Origin: an uncultured Lachnospiraceae bacterium
Lineage (GTDB): Bacteria > Bacillota > Clostridia > Lachnospirales > Lachnospiraceae
Length of the DNA: 64,000 nt
Assembly: GCA_910579685.1 (NCBI GenBank)
Contig: CAJTVN010000006.1
Coordinates: forward strand, 70,510 to 134,509
Direction: 5' to 3'
The notes beneath the pieces were generated by a model that saw only the letters and a list, made by a program, of their open reading frames with translations, searched no databases and was not told the origin of the DNA. How positions within the stretch are numbered: position 1 is the first letter of the stretch; each line of letters starts with the position of its first letter. Shown here piece after piece: positions 18,376-27,742 of this stretch. Made by a program: the position numbers and the translations under genes.

Positions 18376-20103
18376 ATGGAGCATAAAGGGAAACGACATT
18401 CCATAAAAGGTTATTTGATGGCGGGCGGTATCGGAGGCTCGTTTCTTCTGCTTGCGCTTCTTATGATCTTCGGAGGCTATATTATAGCGCAGTACCGCCG
18501 TATCTATGAGAGAGAACATGAGATTTTAACCTCGGACTATGCGCACAAGCTGGGACACGATATTGACTTGCTTGAGTCTTATATCAAAAACATATACAGC
18601 GATAATGTGCATTACCAGATATTGAAGCGGCCTCAGATTACGGAAAGCCAGTGGATGCAGGCCACCTACTACCTGAACAATAATTTTCGGGCGAAGGCAG
18701 GAATTCTGGATTATTTTGGCGGTGTGTTTTATTATGACGAAAAGTGGAATTCCCTCCGCAGTGAATTCAGCAACTATCCTTATGAGGGGGATTCTTACCG
18801 GCTGAATCAGCTGGTCAAGGAGGTAGTACGCCCCCTGACAGGCGAGAGGATGCCCTGCAGAGCAGTTATGACCTATGAGGAAGAGACCTACCTGGTGTAT
18901 GTGCTGGGAGATCACGGAAAACAGTTGGGATACTTGATTAACCTGTCCCGTTATTTTGCAGAGAGAGAGAATATGCAGCTTGTGATCGCAGATCTTGCGG
19001 GAAATATACTGGTGAGCCAGGGGGCCGGGATTCTGGACGGGGATTCGGCCGCCTGCGAAATTGCCAGAAAGGGACAAAACTCCGGCTTCACCTGTATGAT
19101 TTCCAAAGAAAACGTTAGCGGGCAGGATCTGCAGATCCTCCTTGTGCATCAGGACAAGCAGCTGGCTTTCTGGAACAGGATCGAGTTCTGGCTTCTGTTT
19201 ATATTGATCCCTTTTATGGCATTTGCCGTGTTGTGGAATGTATACAGATTTGTAAGACGGATTATTTATCAGCCGATTGATCATTTTGTACACCGTCTTA
19301 CGGAAATGAAAATGGAAGAGCTGCCGGAAAATTTCGGCGATACAGGAGGGGAAAGCCAACTGGAGGAGATCCGCCTGATCAACGAAAAGCTGGATGAACT
19401 GATTGCGGAGATGAGGCAGCTTGAGCAGGATAAGTATAAGAAAGAAAAGGAAGCGGATGCGGCGCTTCTTCAATATTACCAGCTTCAGGTCAGCCCGCAT
19501 TTTTTCCTCAACTGCCTGAACATCATAGCCTCCCTTCTGCATGAACAGGATGTGGAGACGGTGAATACCATGATCTATTCGGTATCCAGGCATTTCAGGT
19601 ATGTTTTTCAGGATTATAACAGCCAGGTGCTGCTGGAGGAGGAACTGGAAGAAGTCAGCGCCTACTGCAATATTTATATCATAAAAAACTCGGTGCCTCT
19701 GCTTTTGCAGCAGCAGGTCAGCGAGGAGACGAAATCATATGAGGTTCCGATACTGTGTATACAGACATTTGTGGAAAATTCCATTAAATATGCGGTCTCC
19801 AAGGACAGAGTGCTTTCCGTAACGATCAGGGCGAACCGGATCAAGGATGAGGGGAGGGCGTATCTCCGGATCTGCATTATGGACAATGGGGAGGGATACC
19901 GTCCGGAAGTGCTGGAGCAGCTGAACCGGCCGGTGAAGGAATTTCAGTACCATTCCAGACATGTCGGAGTTGACAATATTAAGTATCGAATTTTTTTACT
20001 TTACGGGGAAAAGGCAAAGCTCTATTTCTATAACAGTCCTGCTGGAGGGGCCGTTACGGAAATGCTGCTGCCTCAGGAAGAAAATGAATCTGCTGATTAT
20101 TGA
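18376..20103 (+). CDS. Sensor histidine kinase, YesM type
   Basis: A 575-residue membrane sensor. A first membrane helix (about 14-38) and a second (about 270-290) bracket a 230-residue extracellular sensing domain. A HAMP-like linker follows, then the YesM-type kinase core with phospho-acceptor His375 in the SPHFFLN box, the N-box FVENSIKYA and a glycine-rich GGAVTEM end. It overlaps the response regulator by 20 bases, so they form a two-component pair. Such pairs usually control the adjacent ABC transporter in response to the sugar, here probably the operon from 21770 (inference). Confidence 0.93.
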   Translation: MEHKGKRHSIKGYLMAGGIGGSFLLLALLMIFGGYIIAQYRRIYEREHEILTSDYAHKLGHDIDLLESYIKNIYSDNVHYQILKRPQITESQWMQATYYLNNNFRAKAGILDYFGGVFYYDEKWNSLRSEFSNYPYEGDSYRLNQLVKEVVRPLTGERMPCRAVMTYEEETYLVYVLGDHGKQLGYLINLSRYFAERENMQLVIADLAGNILVSQGAGILDGDSAACEIARKGQNSGFTCMISKENVSGQDLQILLVHQDKQLAFWNRIEFWLLFILIPFMAFAVLWNVYRFVRRIIYQPIDHFVHRLTEMKMEELPENFGDTGGESQLEEIRLINEKLDELIAEMRQLEQDKYKKEKEADAALLQYYQLQVSPHFFLNCLNIIASLLHEQDVETVNTMIYSVSRHFRYVFQDYNSQVLLEEELEEVSAYCNIYIIKNSVPLLLQQQVSEETKSYEVPILCIQTFVENSIKYAVSKDRVLSVTIRANRIKDEGRAYLRICIMDNGEGYRPEVLEQLNRPVKEFQYHSRHVGVDNIKYRIFLLYGEKAKLYFYNSPAGGAVTEMLLPQEENESADY

Positions 20104-21685
20104 TGATGAGAGAACTATTTTAAAAACGGTGTGCGCCCAACTTGCCAGGATGGAGCTGGGAGTGGAGAAAATCGACATGGCAGGCAGTGCGGAGGAAGCG
20201 AAAGAATACATGACGAAATGCCGCTATGATATCTTTCTGTGCGATATCGTCATGCCGGGAGAGGACGGGATTGCCTTTGCCAAATGGGTGCTGGAGAGGC
20301 ATCCGGATGTGAAGATCATTTTCCTGACGGCCTATGCGGATGTCAAATACATGAAGGAAGCGATCTCCATGCAAAGCTTTGAGTACGTGCTTCAGCCTGT
20401 AAGCTCGGAGGAGTTAAGGAGCGTGGTGAAACGGGCCATTTCACAGATCAAAATCGAAAGGAAAAATCTTGAGATGATGAACCGGGGCGCTTTTTTTCAG
20501 TCTCGCGAGGAAAGCATCCTGGAGGCCGGAACCCTGCAGTATCTGGAGGGACGCAACGAGGATAATTCCTACATCCGCAGGCTGCTTTCCGGCCGGAATG
20601 CGGACATAGACGACGGACTCCGCTATCTGCCGGTCTGTGTGCAGGTGCTGAAAACGCAGAAGCGGCTGGACAAGATTGAGAGACCGATTCTGCGCGTGAT
20701 ATTCTGGAATATTCTGGATGAAGTGTTTCAGTCGCTTAAAATATCCTCGGTTATTTTGCTGGAAGAGCGGGGAGTGGATTTCACGGTGCTTTTTTACTGG
20801 AACGGGGAGGCCGGTTATGGACAGGAGGTGTTTTCAGACAAGCTGGAGACATTCCGGATTCTTGTCTTTCGGGTGCTGCAGACCTCCACGGCAATTTACT
20901 GCGGTGAGATTTGCGGGGAAAAGGAGCTTCCCGGATGCGTAAACCCCTTATTCCAGGCCAGGAAGGACAACGTGCGTCAGGAGAGCCGTATATTCCCGCC
21001 CCGGAAAAATGAGAAAGATTGCGACAGCCAGTCCTATAAACTGCAGGTCGGCACCTGGAAAAAGCTGCTTGACCAGAACCAGTTTTGCGGCTTTAAGGAC
21101 AGTGTTCTCTCCTATGTGCGGAAGGATTACCATGGCCATATGAACGCCTCCGATATGGTAAACCTGCACCAGAGCATTACACAGCTTCTGCTGGTATATC
21201 TGGTGGACCGCCAGATCGGAAGCGACAGGGTTTTTGACGAAGATATGTCTTATCTGACCTACATGAACGCCTGGCAGGGGCTGGATCAGTTTGAGAAGGC
21301 GCTGACCCATATGGTGAATAAGCTCCAGGAGCTTATGGGAAGAGGGGATTCCAGGGACGTGGTTCAGGAAACCCGCAAATACATCAGGCAGCACCTGGAC
21401 TGCGACCTGTCCGTGGCGGAAATTGCGGAATATGTGGGAATGAACCCGGAATATCTGACAAAGCTTTTTAAAAAGAATACGGGCTACACTCTGAAGGAGT
21501 ATATCGTCAGCGAAAAGATGGAATCCGCCAAAATGCTTTTGTCCACCACCACTCTGCCCGTGACTTTGATATCCAGCCATGTGGGATACGGAAATTACTC
21601 CAATTTTACCAGAAGCTTCAAACAGCTTGTGGGCTGTACGCCCATGGAATACCGGAAATCGGTTTCGAATCAGAAAATGCAATAG
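20084..21685 (+). CDS. Response regulator with AraC-type DNA-binding domain, YesN type
   Basis: A 533-residue regulator. I chose the ATG at 20084 because the protein then begins with the canonical receiver strand (LLIIDDE); a longer frame upstream overlaps the kinase. The receiver has acidic pair Asp7/Asp8 and phospho-acceptor Asp54 (FLCDIVMP). The conserved Lys of the switch region is replaced by Gln104 in VLQPV. A 250-residue linker domain follows. The last 100 residues are two AraC helix-turn-helices (VAEIAEYVGMNPEYLTKLFK and the VGYGNYSNFTR box). It probably activates the ABC operon starting 85 bases downstream. Confidence 0.93.
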   Translation: MNLLIIDDERTILKTVCAQLARMELGVEKIDMAGSAEEAKEYMTKCRYDIFLCDIVMPGEDGIAFAKWVLERHPDVKIIFLTAYADVKYMKEAISMQSFEYVLQPVSSEELRSVVKRAISQIKIERKNLEMMNRGAFFQSREESILEAGTLQYLEGRNEDNSYIRRLLSGRNADIDDGLRYLPVCVQVLKTQKRLDKIERPILRVIFWNILDEVFQSLKISSVILLEERGVDFTVLFYWNGEAGYGQEVFSDKLETFRILVFRVLQTSTAIYCGEICGEKELPGCVNPLFQARKDNVRQESRIFPPRKNEKDCDSQSYKLQVGTWKKLLDQNQFCGFKDSVLSYVRKDYHGHMNASDMVNLHQSITQLLLVYLVDRQIGSDRVFDEDMSYLTYMNAWQGLDQFEKALTHMVNKLQELMGRGDSRDVVQETRKYIRQHLDCDLSVAEIAEYVGMNPEYLTKLFKKNTGYTLKEYIVSEKMESAKMLLSTTTLPVTLISSHVGYGNYSNFTRSFKQLVGCTPMEYRKSVSNQKMQ

Positions 21686-21769
21686 ACCACCTCTGATTTT
21701 GCATATTTTTACCCTGCTGGATTGACTAAAATAAGTTTATCAGAATTAGCCAAAAAGGAGGGTTATGAA

Positions 21770-23305
21770 ATGAAAAGAAAGTTATTGTCACTGCTTCTTG
21801 TGGCCGCTCTGCTGGGTTCCGCTGCAGGGTGCGGATCGAAGGTGCCTGAAAGCGGAAGCTCCGGTGAGACGGAAAAAGCCGCTGTATCCGAGGAAGGGAC
21901 GGGTACGGAGGCCGGAAATCCGGATGAATGGCCGGTGATCACGGTGCAGGTGCCGGTATTGAACGAGATGCCGGACGAACAGATGGTGGAGGAAGCTTTG
22001 AATGAATACTTGGTATCGATCAATGCGGGCGTGAAGGCGGATATGGTGCAGACGACTCTGGGAGATATTTCCACACAGATGACATTGATGTTGTCCGACA
22101 ACCAGAATCCCCTTGACCTGTTTTGCTGGAGATTCTATTCCACGCTGGACGGATGCGTGAAAAACGAACAGTGTATTTCCCTGGAGCCCTACCTCGACAC
22201 TTATCCGGACATGTGGGCCATGTATCCGGAAAACGTGCTCAAGACACAGCAGATCAGCGGTGTGCAGTATGCGGTTCCCTCGGTGGACAGCTATGGAACT
22301 TATGAAGTATATGCGTTTCGGAAGGATGTGGCTGAGGAGCTGGGAATTGCGAACCGCGACGGCGAGCGCATAACGATCGAGGAGATGACTCAGATCATGA
22401 AGGACGCCAAAGCCCTCCATCCTGAGTTCTGCTATATGATAAACACGAATAACGAACCTGTGATCGGCATTGACAGCCTTGGAAACAGCAACTGGCTGGG
22501 CGTTCTCTTAAACAGGGGCGTTGGCACAAAGGAAATCGTCAATCTCTATGAGACGGAGGAATGGCGCAATTACTGCTATCTCATGAAAGAATGGAAGGAT
22601 GCGGGACTGATGATGGACGATCCGCTGAATAACGAGATGACCATTTCCCAGTACAATAACGGCGTGTCAGCGGGCTGTTATATGGGTGGTTACAGTCCGG
22701 ATTATATCAAGGCGCTGATCTCCTACAGCCCTTACGAGCCCATAGAATTTCAGTTGACCGATCTGGTGGGAACCAGCGCTTCCGTGCTGGGAGGATGGAT
22801 GGTTTCTACGGTCTGCAAGAATCCGGATGCAGCCATGAAGATGATGTATCTGATGACGACGGACGAAAACGTGGCCCGCTACTTTATCCTGGGGATTGAG
22901 GGCGTTCACTATACGGTGGACGAGAAGGGAATTGCCCGCCGTCCGGAAGGGGTTACACAGAGTACCACGACCTGGAATCAGGATTGTCCCTGGTTTTTCC
23001 AGAACCAGTGTCTGAGCCTTCCTCTGGAAACGGAGATGACAACCTATTACACGGATATGATGGAAGCGCCCAAGCAGGCGAAATTCTCCGAGGCCATGGG
23101 GTTTGTCTTTGACAGTGCGGCGGTATATGACCAGATGGCGGCATGTACCACGGTTGTTGCCGAGTACAGGGATGCGCTGCTTTACGGCCTGGTGGATGTG
23201 GATTCGTATCTTGACAAGTTTAATGAAGAATTGAAAGCCGCAGGAATAGACGAGATTGTTGCGGAAGAACAGAAACAGTTTGACGCATGGCTTGCGGCTC
23301 AGTAA
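21770..23305 (+). CDS. Sugar-binding lipoprotein of ABC importer (SBP-a)
   Basis: A 511-residue binding protein with lipobox SAAGC (Cys21). The ATG at 21770 has AAGGAGG eight bases upstream; an in-frame upstream start at 21722 would spoil the signal peptide. It is very similar to the lipoprotein at 29048 (shared motifs LSDNQNPLDLFCWR, DGCVKNEQC, and PNQCLSLPL or its equivalent) and more distantly to that at 47517. Two permease genes follow after a strong hairpin, so this is the first gene of a binding protein-permease-permease operon, placed next to the YesM/YesN pair. Confidence 0.93.
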   Translation: MKRKLLSLLLVAALLGSAAGCGSKVPESGSSGETEKAAVSEEGTGTEAGNPDEWPVITVQVPVLNEMPDEQMVEEALNEYLVSINAGVKADMVQTTLGDISTQMTLMLSDNQNPLDLFCWRFYSTLDGCVKNEQCISLEPYLDTYPDMWAMYPENVLKTQQISGVQYAVPSVDSYGTYEVYAFRKDVAEELGIANRDGERITIEEMTQIMKDAKALHPEFCYMINTNNEPVIGIDSLGNSNWLGVLLNRGVGTKEIVNLYETEEWRNYCYLMKEWKDAGLMMDDPLNNEMTISQYNNGVSAGCYMGGYSPDYIKALISYSPYEPIEFQLTDLVGTSASVLGGWMVSTVCKNPDAAMKMMYLMTTDENVARYFILGIEGVHYTVDEKGIARRPEGVTQSTTTWNQDCPWFFQNQCLSLPLETEMTTYYTDMMEAPKQAKFSEAMGFVFDSAAVYDQMAACTTVVAEYRDALLYGLVDVDSYLDKFNEELKAAGIDEIVAEEQKQFDAWLAAQ

Positions 23306-23335
23306 AAGACAGAAGATGCTTTTTATAAAGAAATG

Positions 23336-23364
23336 CTGCCGGCCGCTGTGGCCGGCAGTGTTTT
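23336..23364 (+). terminator. Intercistronic hairpin between SBP-a and its permeases
   Basis: A 9-bp GC stem (CTGCCGGCC / GGCCGGCAG) with a GCTGT loop is followed by TGTTTT, only 30 bases after the binding-protein stop and before the permease start. It may be a partial terminator or an mRNA-stabilising hairpin that sets more binding protein than permease. Confidence 0.75.
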
Positions 23365-23383
23365 AATGGAAAGGGATGAAAAG

Positions 23384-24346
23384 ATGATGCAAAAAAGTAA
23401 AACCACAGCCGTGGAAAAGGCTGCCAAAAAAAGAAAGACGAAAAAAAAGCTCCGGAAATATGCGCCTTTGTATCTCTGTGCGCTGCCGGGCTTCGTCTAT
23501 CTGGTTATCAACAATTATCTGCCTATGGGCGGCCTGGTGCTGGCGTTTAAGAAGTACAGCTTCGCAAAGGGGATTCTGAAAAGCCCGTGGAACGGGATCA
23601 GCAACTTTACCTATCTGTTCGGCTCCAAGTGGGCGAAGATCATGTTCCGGAACACCATTGGCTATAATATTCTGTTCCTTTCGCTGGGAACGATTTTTGC
23701 CATTTTCGTGGCGATTCTTCTGAATGAGGTGCGGAAAAAAACGGCGCAGCAGGTCTACCAGACAACCATATTGATCCCCCATCTGGTGAGCACGGTTCTG
23801 ATCGGTTATCTGGTATATGCATTTTTGTCCAGCACCAACGGTTTTGTAAATAAGGGAATCCTGGAGCCTTTGGGAATTGAGGGAATCCAGTGGTACACGG
23901 AGGCGAAATACTGGCCCTTTATTCTGACCATCGTGCAGTTGTGGAGAAGCTTCGGTTTCCAGAGTATTGTATACTTTGCAACGATTATCGGGTTTGACCG
24001 AACCTACTATGAAGCGGCCGTTGTGGACGGGGCCACTGTCTGGCAGCAGATCACGAAGATTACGCTTCCTCTGCTGAAGCCAACGGTCATTATTCTTACC
24101 ATTATGGCGCTTGGCAGGATGTTTGCCTCGGATTTCGGACTGTTTTATCAGGTGCCTCAGAACAGCGGAATGCTTTACTCTACCACAACCACCATCGATA
24201 CCTTCGTATACCGGGCGCTGATGCAGGATCATGATGTGGGAAGGTCTCTTGCCGCAGGATTTCTTCAGTCCATACTGGGCTTTTGCGTGGTCATGCTGAC
24301 AAATACCATCGTGCGTAAGACAGAGCCTGACAGTGCATTGTTCTAA
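23384..24346 (+). CDS. Sugar ABC transporter permease, LplB type
   Basis: A 320-residue permease with a basic cytoplasmic N-terminus, six predicted membrane segments and the EAA loop (EAAVVDGATVWQQITKITLP). The start at 23384 follows an AAAGGG box at eight bases; the longer frame from 23333 would begin inside the hairpin. It pairs with the permease at 24365 and is closely related to that at 45602. It should import oligosaccharides using a shared ATPase encoded elsewhere. Confidence 0.92.
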   Translation: MMQKSKTTAVEKAAKKRKTKKKLRKYAPLYLCALPGFVYLVINNYLPMGGLVLAFKKYSFAKGILKSPWNGISNFTYLFGSKWAKIMFRNTIGYNILFLSLGTIFAIFVAILLNEVRKKTAQQVYQTTILIPHLVSTVLIGYLVYAFLSSTNGFVNKGILEPLGIEGIQWYTEAKYWPFILTIVQLWRSFGFQSIVYFATIIGFDRTYYEAAVVDGATVWQQITKITLPLLKPTVIILTIMALGRMFASDFGLFYQVPQNSGMLYSTTTTIDTFVYRALMQDHDVGRSLAAGFLQSILGFCVVMLTNTIVRKTEPDSALF

Positions 24347-24364
24347 AGAAGGAGGAATCAAAAT

Positions 24365-25255
24365 ATGGCTGGTACAAATAAAGGCTTTCGGATTTTTGCA
24401 AATGCAACAATGATTATTTTAATGCTGTGCTGTCTGCTGCCGTTTATTCTTTTGATTATGGCGTCCATTACGGACGAGGCGACCCTGACTCTTTACGGAT
24501 ACTCCTTTTTCCCGAGAAAGTTTAACCTTCGGGCATATGATTATCTGTTTCAGTCGATAGAGAGAATTGCCAGGGCCTACGGCATCACGATTCTGGTTAC
24601 GGTAGTAGGAACCACTCTGAACGTGACGATGACCATGTTTATGGCATACCTGCTTTCCAAGCAGGATCTGCCGGGGAGAAATTTCCTGTCCTTTTTCATT
24701 TTTTTCACAATGCTGTTCTCTGGCGGTATGGTGCCATCCTACATTATATGGAGCCAGTATATGCACGTGGGGGACAGTCTGATGGGACTGATTTTCCCGA
24801 ACCTGGCGCTTGGAGCGTATAACGTGATATTGATGAGAACCTATTTTACAACAAATGTGCCAAGGGATATTCTGGAGGCTGCGGAAATGGATTCCTGCAG
24901 TGAACTGGGGATGCTTTTTCGGATAGCGATACCGCTTTCAAAGCCTATGATTTCCACAGTGGGTCTGTTCTCCGCACTGGCATACTGGAACGACTGGATC
25001 AACGGTCTGTACTACCTGACCAGAAGAGGCGATCTGTATTCCATCCAGAACGTGCTTAATTCCATGATGAATAATGTGCAGTTCTTAAAGGAGAGCAGCA
25101 TGGATATAAGCAGTTCGCAGATCACCACCCAGATACCGACTTCGGGAGTGAGGATGGCGATTGCCGTGATCTCCATCATTCCGATTATGATTATTTATCC
25201 TTTCTTCCAGAAGGCATTTATCAAGGGAATCGTGATCGGCGGAGTGAAGGGATAA
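24365..25255 (+). CDS. Sugar ABC transporter permease, LplC type
   Basis: A 296-residue partner permease starting after AAGGAGGAATC. Six membrane segments are visible, an EAAEMDSCSE...IAIPLSKP loop, and the typical KGIVIGGVKG end. Its closest relative in the window is the permease at 46573. The gap to the upstream permease is 18 bases and to the GH51 gene 38 bases, so transport and hydrolysis genes are one transcription unit. Confidence 0.93.
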   Translation: MAGTNKGFRIFANATMIILMLCCLLPFILLIMASITDEATLTLYGYSFFPRKFNLRAYDYLFQSIERIARAYGITILVTVVGTTLNVTMTMFMAYLLSKQDLPGRNFLSFFIFFTMLFSGGMVPSYIIWSQYMHVGDSLMGLIFPNLALGAYNVILMRTYFTTNVPRDILEAAEMDSCSELGMLFRIAIPLSKPMISTVGLFSALAYWNDWINGLYYLTRRGDLYSIQNVLNSMMNNVQFLKESSMDISSSQITTQIPTSGVRMAIAVISIIPIMIIYPFFQKAFIKGIVIGGVKG

Positions 25256-25293
25256 GGAACCTGCGGAAATAAAAATTAGAGAGGTGTGAGAAG

Positions 25294-27735
25294 ATGGCTG
25301 ATTTATCGATTTCTTTAGAGAAAAAAAGGTTTTGCGTATGTGATTCCCTCTACGGTCTCTTTTTTGAGGATATCAATCGCTCCGGAGACGGCGGACTCTA
25401 CCCTGAGCTGATAAGAAACCGGGCGTTTGAGGACAGTCTGTATCCGGAGGATCTGATTCCGAAGGGAGACGACCTTGCAAATACGGAGGGATGGCTGTTT
25501 GAATATCAGAAGGGAGAGGGGCAGAAGCGCTGGAAGGAATGCGTGGCTCCCACAAAAATCCCGGCCTGGTATGGGGAAGGGGCGGAATTTTCGCTGGATC
25601 GTGAGGATACTTTGAATGAATACAGACAGGCGGCTCTTGCAGTGTGCTTTGAAAAAGGCGGGAGTATATGGAACGTGGGCTATTCCGGAGTGCCGGTGCG
25701 GGCGGGCGAAGCCTATCACATGTATTTCTTTGCCAAGGCGGACCGGGAAATTCCTCTGGAGATCTCCATTGAGGGGAAAGAAGGGATATTCTGCAGTCGT
25801 AAGATCCGTATATATACAAAGGGATATGTCCGTTATGACCTGACGCTGGTTCCGGATCGGACATCAAAGGAAGCCAGAGTATGCATTGCGGCGCCGGAAG
25901 GGGGAAGCCTGAAGCTGGGATTTCTTTCCCTGATGCCAACAGACACTTATTGCGGCCACGGGCTGCGCAGGGATCTGTGCGAAAAACTGGAGGCGCTTCG
26001 CCCGGGATTTCTTCGTTTCCCCGGGGGCTGCATCGTGGAGGGATTTTCCAAGTCAACGGCCCAGAGGTTTAAGAGAATGGCAGGACCGGTGTGGGAAAGA
26101 CCCGGTGTGCTGAACCTTTGGGGATATCGCTCCACGGAGGGACTCGGGTTCCATGAGTATCTGCAGCTGTGTGAGGATTTAAAGACGGATGCCATGTATG
26201 TGTGCAACTGCGGAATGACCTGTCAGGTGAGAGGACCCATCCTTATGGAGGAGGACGAGATACAGGAGCTTCTGGATGATGTGTTCTGCGCCCTGGAATA
26301 TGCCATGGGAGGCAGGGAAACAGTGTGGGGTTCCCTTCGGGCCCGCATGGGGCATCCGGAGCCTTTCGGATTAAAGTATCTGGAAATCGGAAACGAAAAC
26401 AACGGCCCGGATTATGAGGAGCGCTACGAGCGCTTCCGCAAGGCGGTCTCCGAAAAATATCCGGAGCTGATTATTGTGGCGAACACGCATGTGGAGGAGG
26501 CCGGACTGCCGCTGCATATTGCGGATGAGCATTTTTATAATAAAACGGAATGGTTTGCAATGAACACCCATCAGTACGACCATTATGACAGGAGAGGCCC
26601 CGGAATCTTTGTAGGGGAGTTTGCCGTGGTGGCGGGAGATATCCGGACATTGTATACCGCAGTGGGCGAGGCCATGTTCATGGTCGGGATGGAACGCAAT
26701 CAGGATATCGTAAAACTGGCGGCCTATGCGCCCTTGTTTGAAAATGTGCATTATGCGGCCTGGGAGCCGAATCTGATCGCTTTTGACGGTTTGGATCACT
26801 ATGGAATTCCTTCTTATTATGTATGGCGGTTGTTTGGGAACAACAGGGGGAAAACCGTGGTGGAGAGCACGCTTTCCTGCGACCGGGTTTATGCGCCCTA
26901 CTTAAGGGGAGGTCCCTGTCTTTGCGGTTCCCAGGGAGTGCGCTTTAAAAATGCGCTGTGGAGAGGAGAGCCGGTGGCGGCATCACAGGAGATATTCGGA
27001 GCCGTGCAGTCTCTCGGGGACGGGAGTTTTACCACGCAGATCCTTCCGGACAGCGGGCAGGCGGAGAACGCCAGAAGGTTCGGAATGGAAGGCAGCGTGC
27101 TGATCGTCCTTGGGGAGGATCAGACTTCGCGGGAGGGGCGCTTTGAGATCGAGCTGATGGCTGACCCGGAAAAGGAACTTGGCATTGGCATGTTCGCCAT
27201 TCCGTACGGCAAGGGCAGAAACAGCGAAGACAGTCCATGGAACCTGTTTTCCGTACAGCCCGTCCGCTGGAAGATCCAGGGAACCAAGAGCCGTCTGGTG
27301 GCGGATGCGGGCTTTCGGGAGAAAGATCTGACAGAGCCTGTGGAGGTGGCTGTCGAATCAAATGCTTATCATAAATTTGTGATGGAGACCGATGGCAGAA
27401 CACTCCGGTGCATTCTGGACGGCAGGAAGGTGATGGAGGCGCAGCTTCCGCACTATGATGAGATGCAGGCCGTAGTCACGGAGGATGAGGAAACTGTCTT
27501 CGTGAAACTGGTGAATATCGCACAGGAAGCGAAGAAGGTGGAGATTTGTCTGGATCTTGACGTGTGTGCAGATTATGAGGCGGATGTGATCTCCGGGGAT
27601 CCTGCTGATAAGAATACCCTGGAGGAGCCGGAGAAGGTGCGGGAACGCTGCGTTGAGTGCTCCGGTGCGGGCAGGAGGTTTGCTTATGAGGCTCCTGCAA
27701 CCTCTGTAAATGTTTTGAGATTAAAGAAAGGATAA
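25294..27735 (+). CDS. GH51 alpha-L-arabinofuranosidase (copy 1)
   Basis: Cytoplasmic glycoside hydrolase of 813 residues, removing terminal alpha-L-arabinofuranosyl units from arabino-oligosaccharides. It has no signal peptide. The N-terminal motif LYGLFFEDI is typical of GH51. A jelly-roll-like insert occupies about residues 90-220, and the barrel carries the acid/base Glu368 in GNEN and the nucleophile Glu442 in VGEFAV. A C-terminal beta domain follows. It belongs to the long GH51 type (about 650-850 aa) rather than the 500-residue AbfA type. A second copy lies at 32324. Two related copies with one transporter suggest different linkages or decorations. Confidence 0.93.
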   Translation: MADLSISLEKKRFCVCDSLYGLFFEDINRSGDGGLYPELIRNRAFEDSLYPEDLIPKGDDLANTEGWLFEYQKGEGQKRWKECVAPTKIPAWYGEGAEFSLDREDTLNEYRQAALAVCFEKGGSIWNVGYSGVPVRAGEAYHMYFFAKADREIPLEISIEGKEGIFCSRKIRIYTKGYVRYDLTLVPDRTSKEARVCIAAPEGGSLKLGFLSLMPTDTYCGHGLRRDLCEKLEALRPGFLRFPGGCIVEGFSKSTAQRFKRMAGPVWERPGVLNLWGYRSTEGLGFHEYLQLCEDLKTDAMYVCNCGMTCQVRGPILMEEDEIQELLDDVFCALEYAMGGRETVWGSLRARMGHPEPFGLKYLEIGNENNGPDYEERYERFRKAVSEKYPELIIVANTHVEEAGLPLHIADEHFYNKTEWFAMNTHQYDHYDRRGPGIFVGEFAVVAGDIRTLYTAVGEAMFMVGMERNQDIVKLAAYAPLFENVHYAAWEPNLIAFDGLDHYGIPSYYVWRLFGNNRGKTVVESTLSCDRVYAPYLRGGPCLCGSQGVRFKNALWRGEPVAASQEIFGAVQSLGDGSFTTQILPDSGQAENARRFGMEGSVLIVLGEDQTSREGRFEIELMADPEKELGIGMFAIPYGKGRNSEDSPWNLFSVQPVRWKIQGTKSRLVADAGFREKDLTEPVEVAVESNAYHKFVMETDGRTLRCILDGRKVMEAQLPHYDEMQAVVTEDEETVFVKLVNIAQEAKKVEICLDLDVCADYEADVISGDPADKNTLEEPEKVRERCVECSGAGRRFAYEAPATSVNVLRLKKG

Positions 27736-27742
27736 AAAAGCG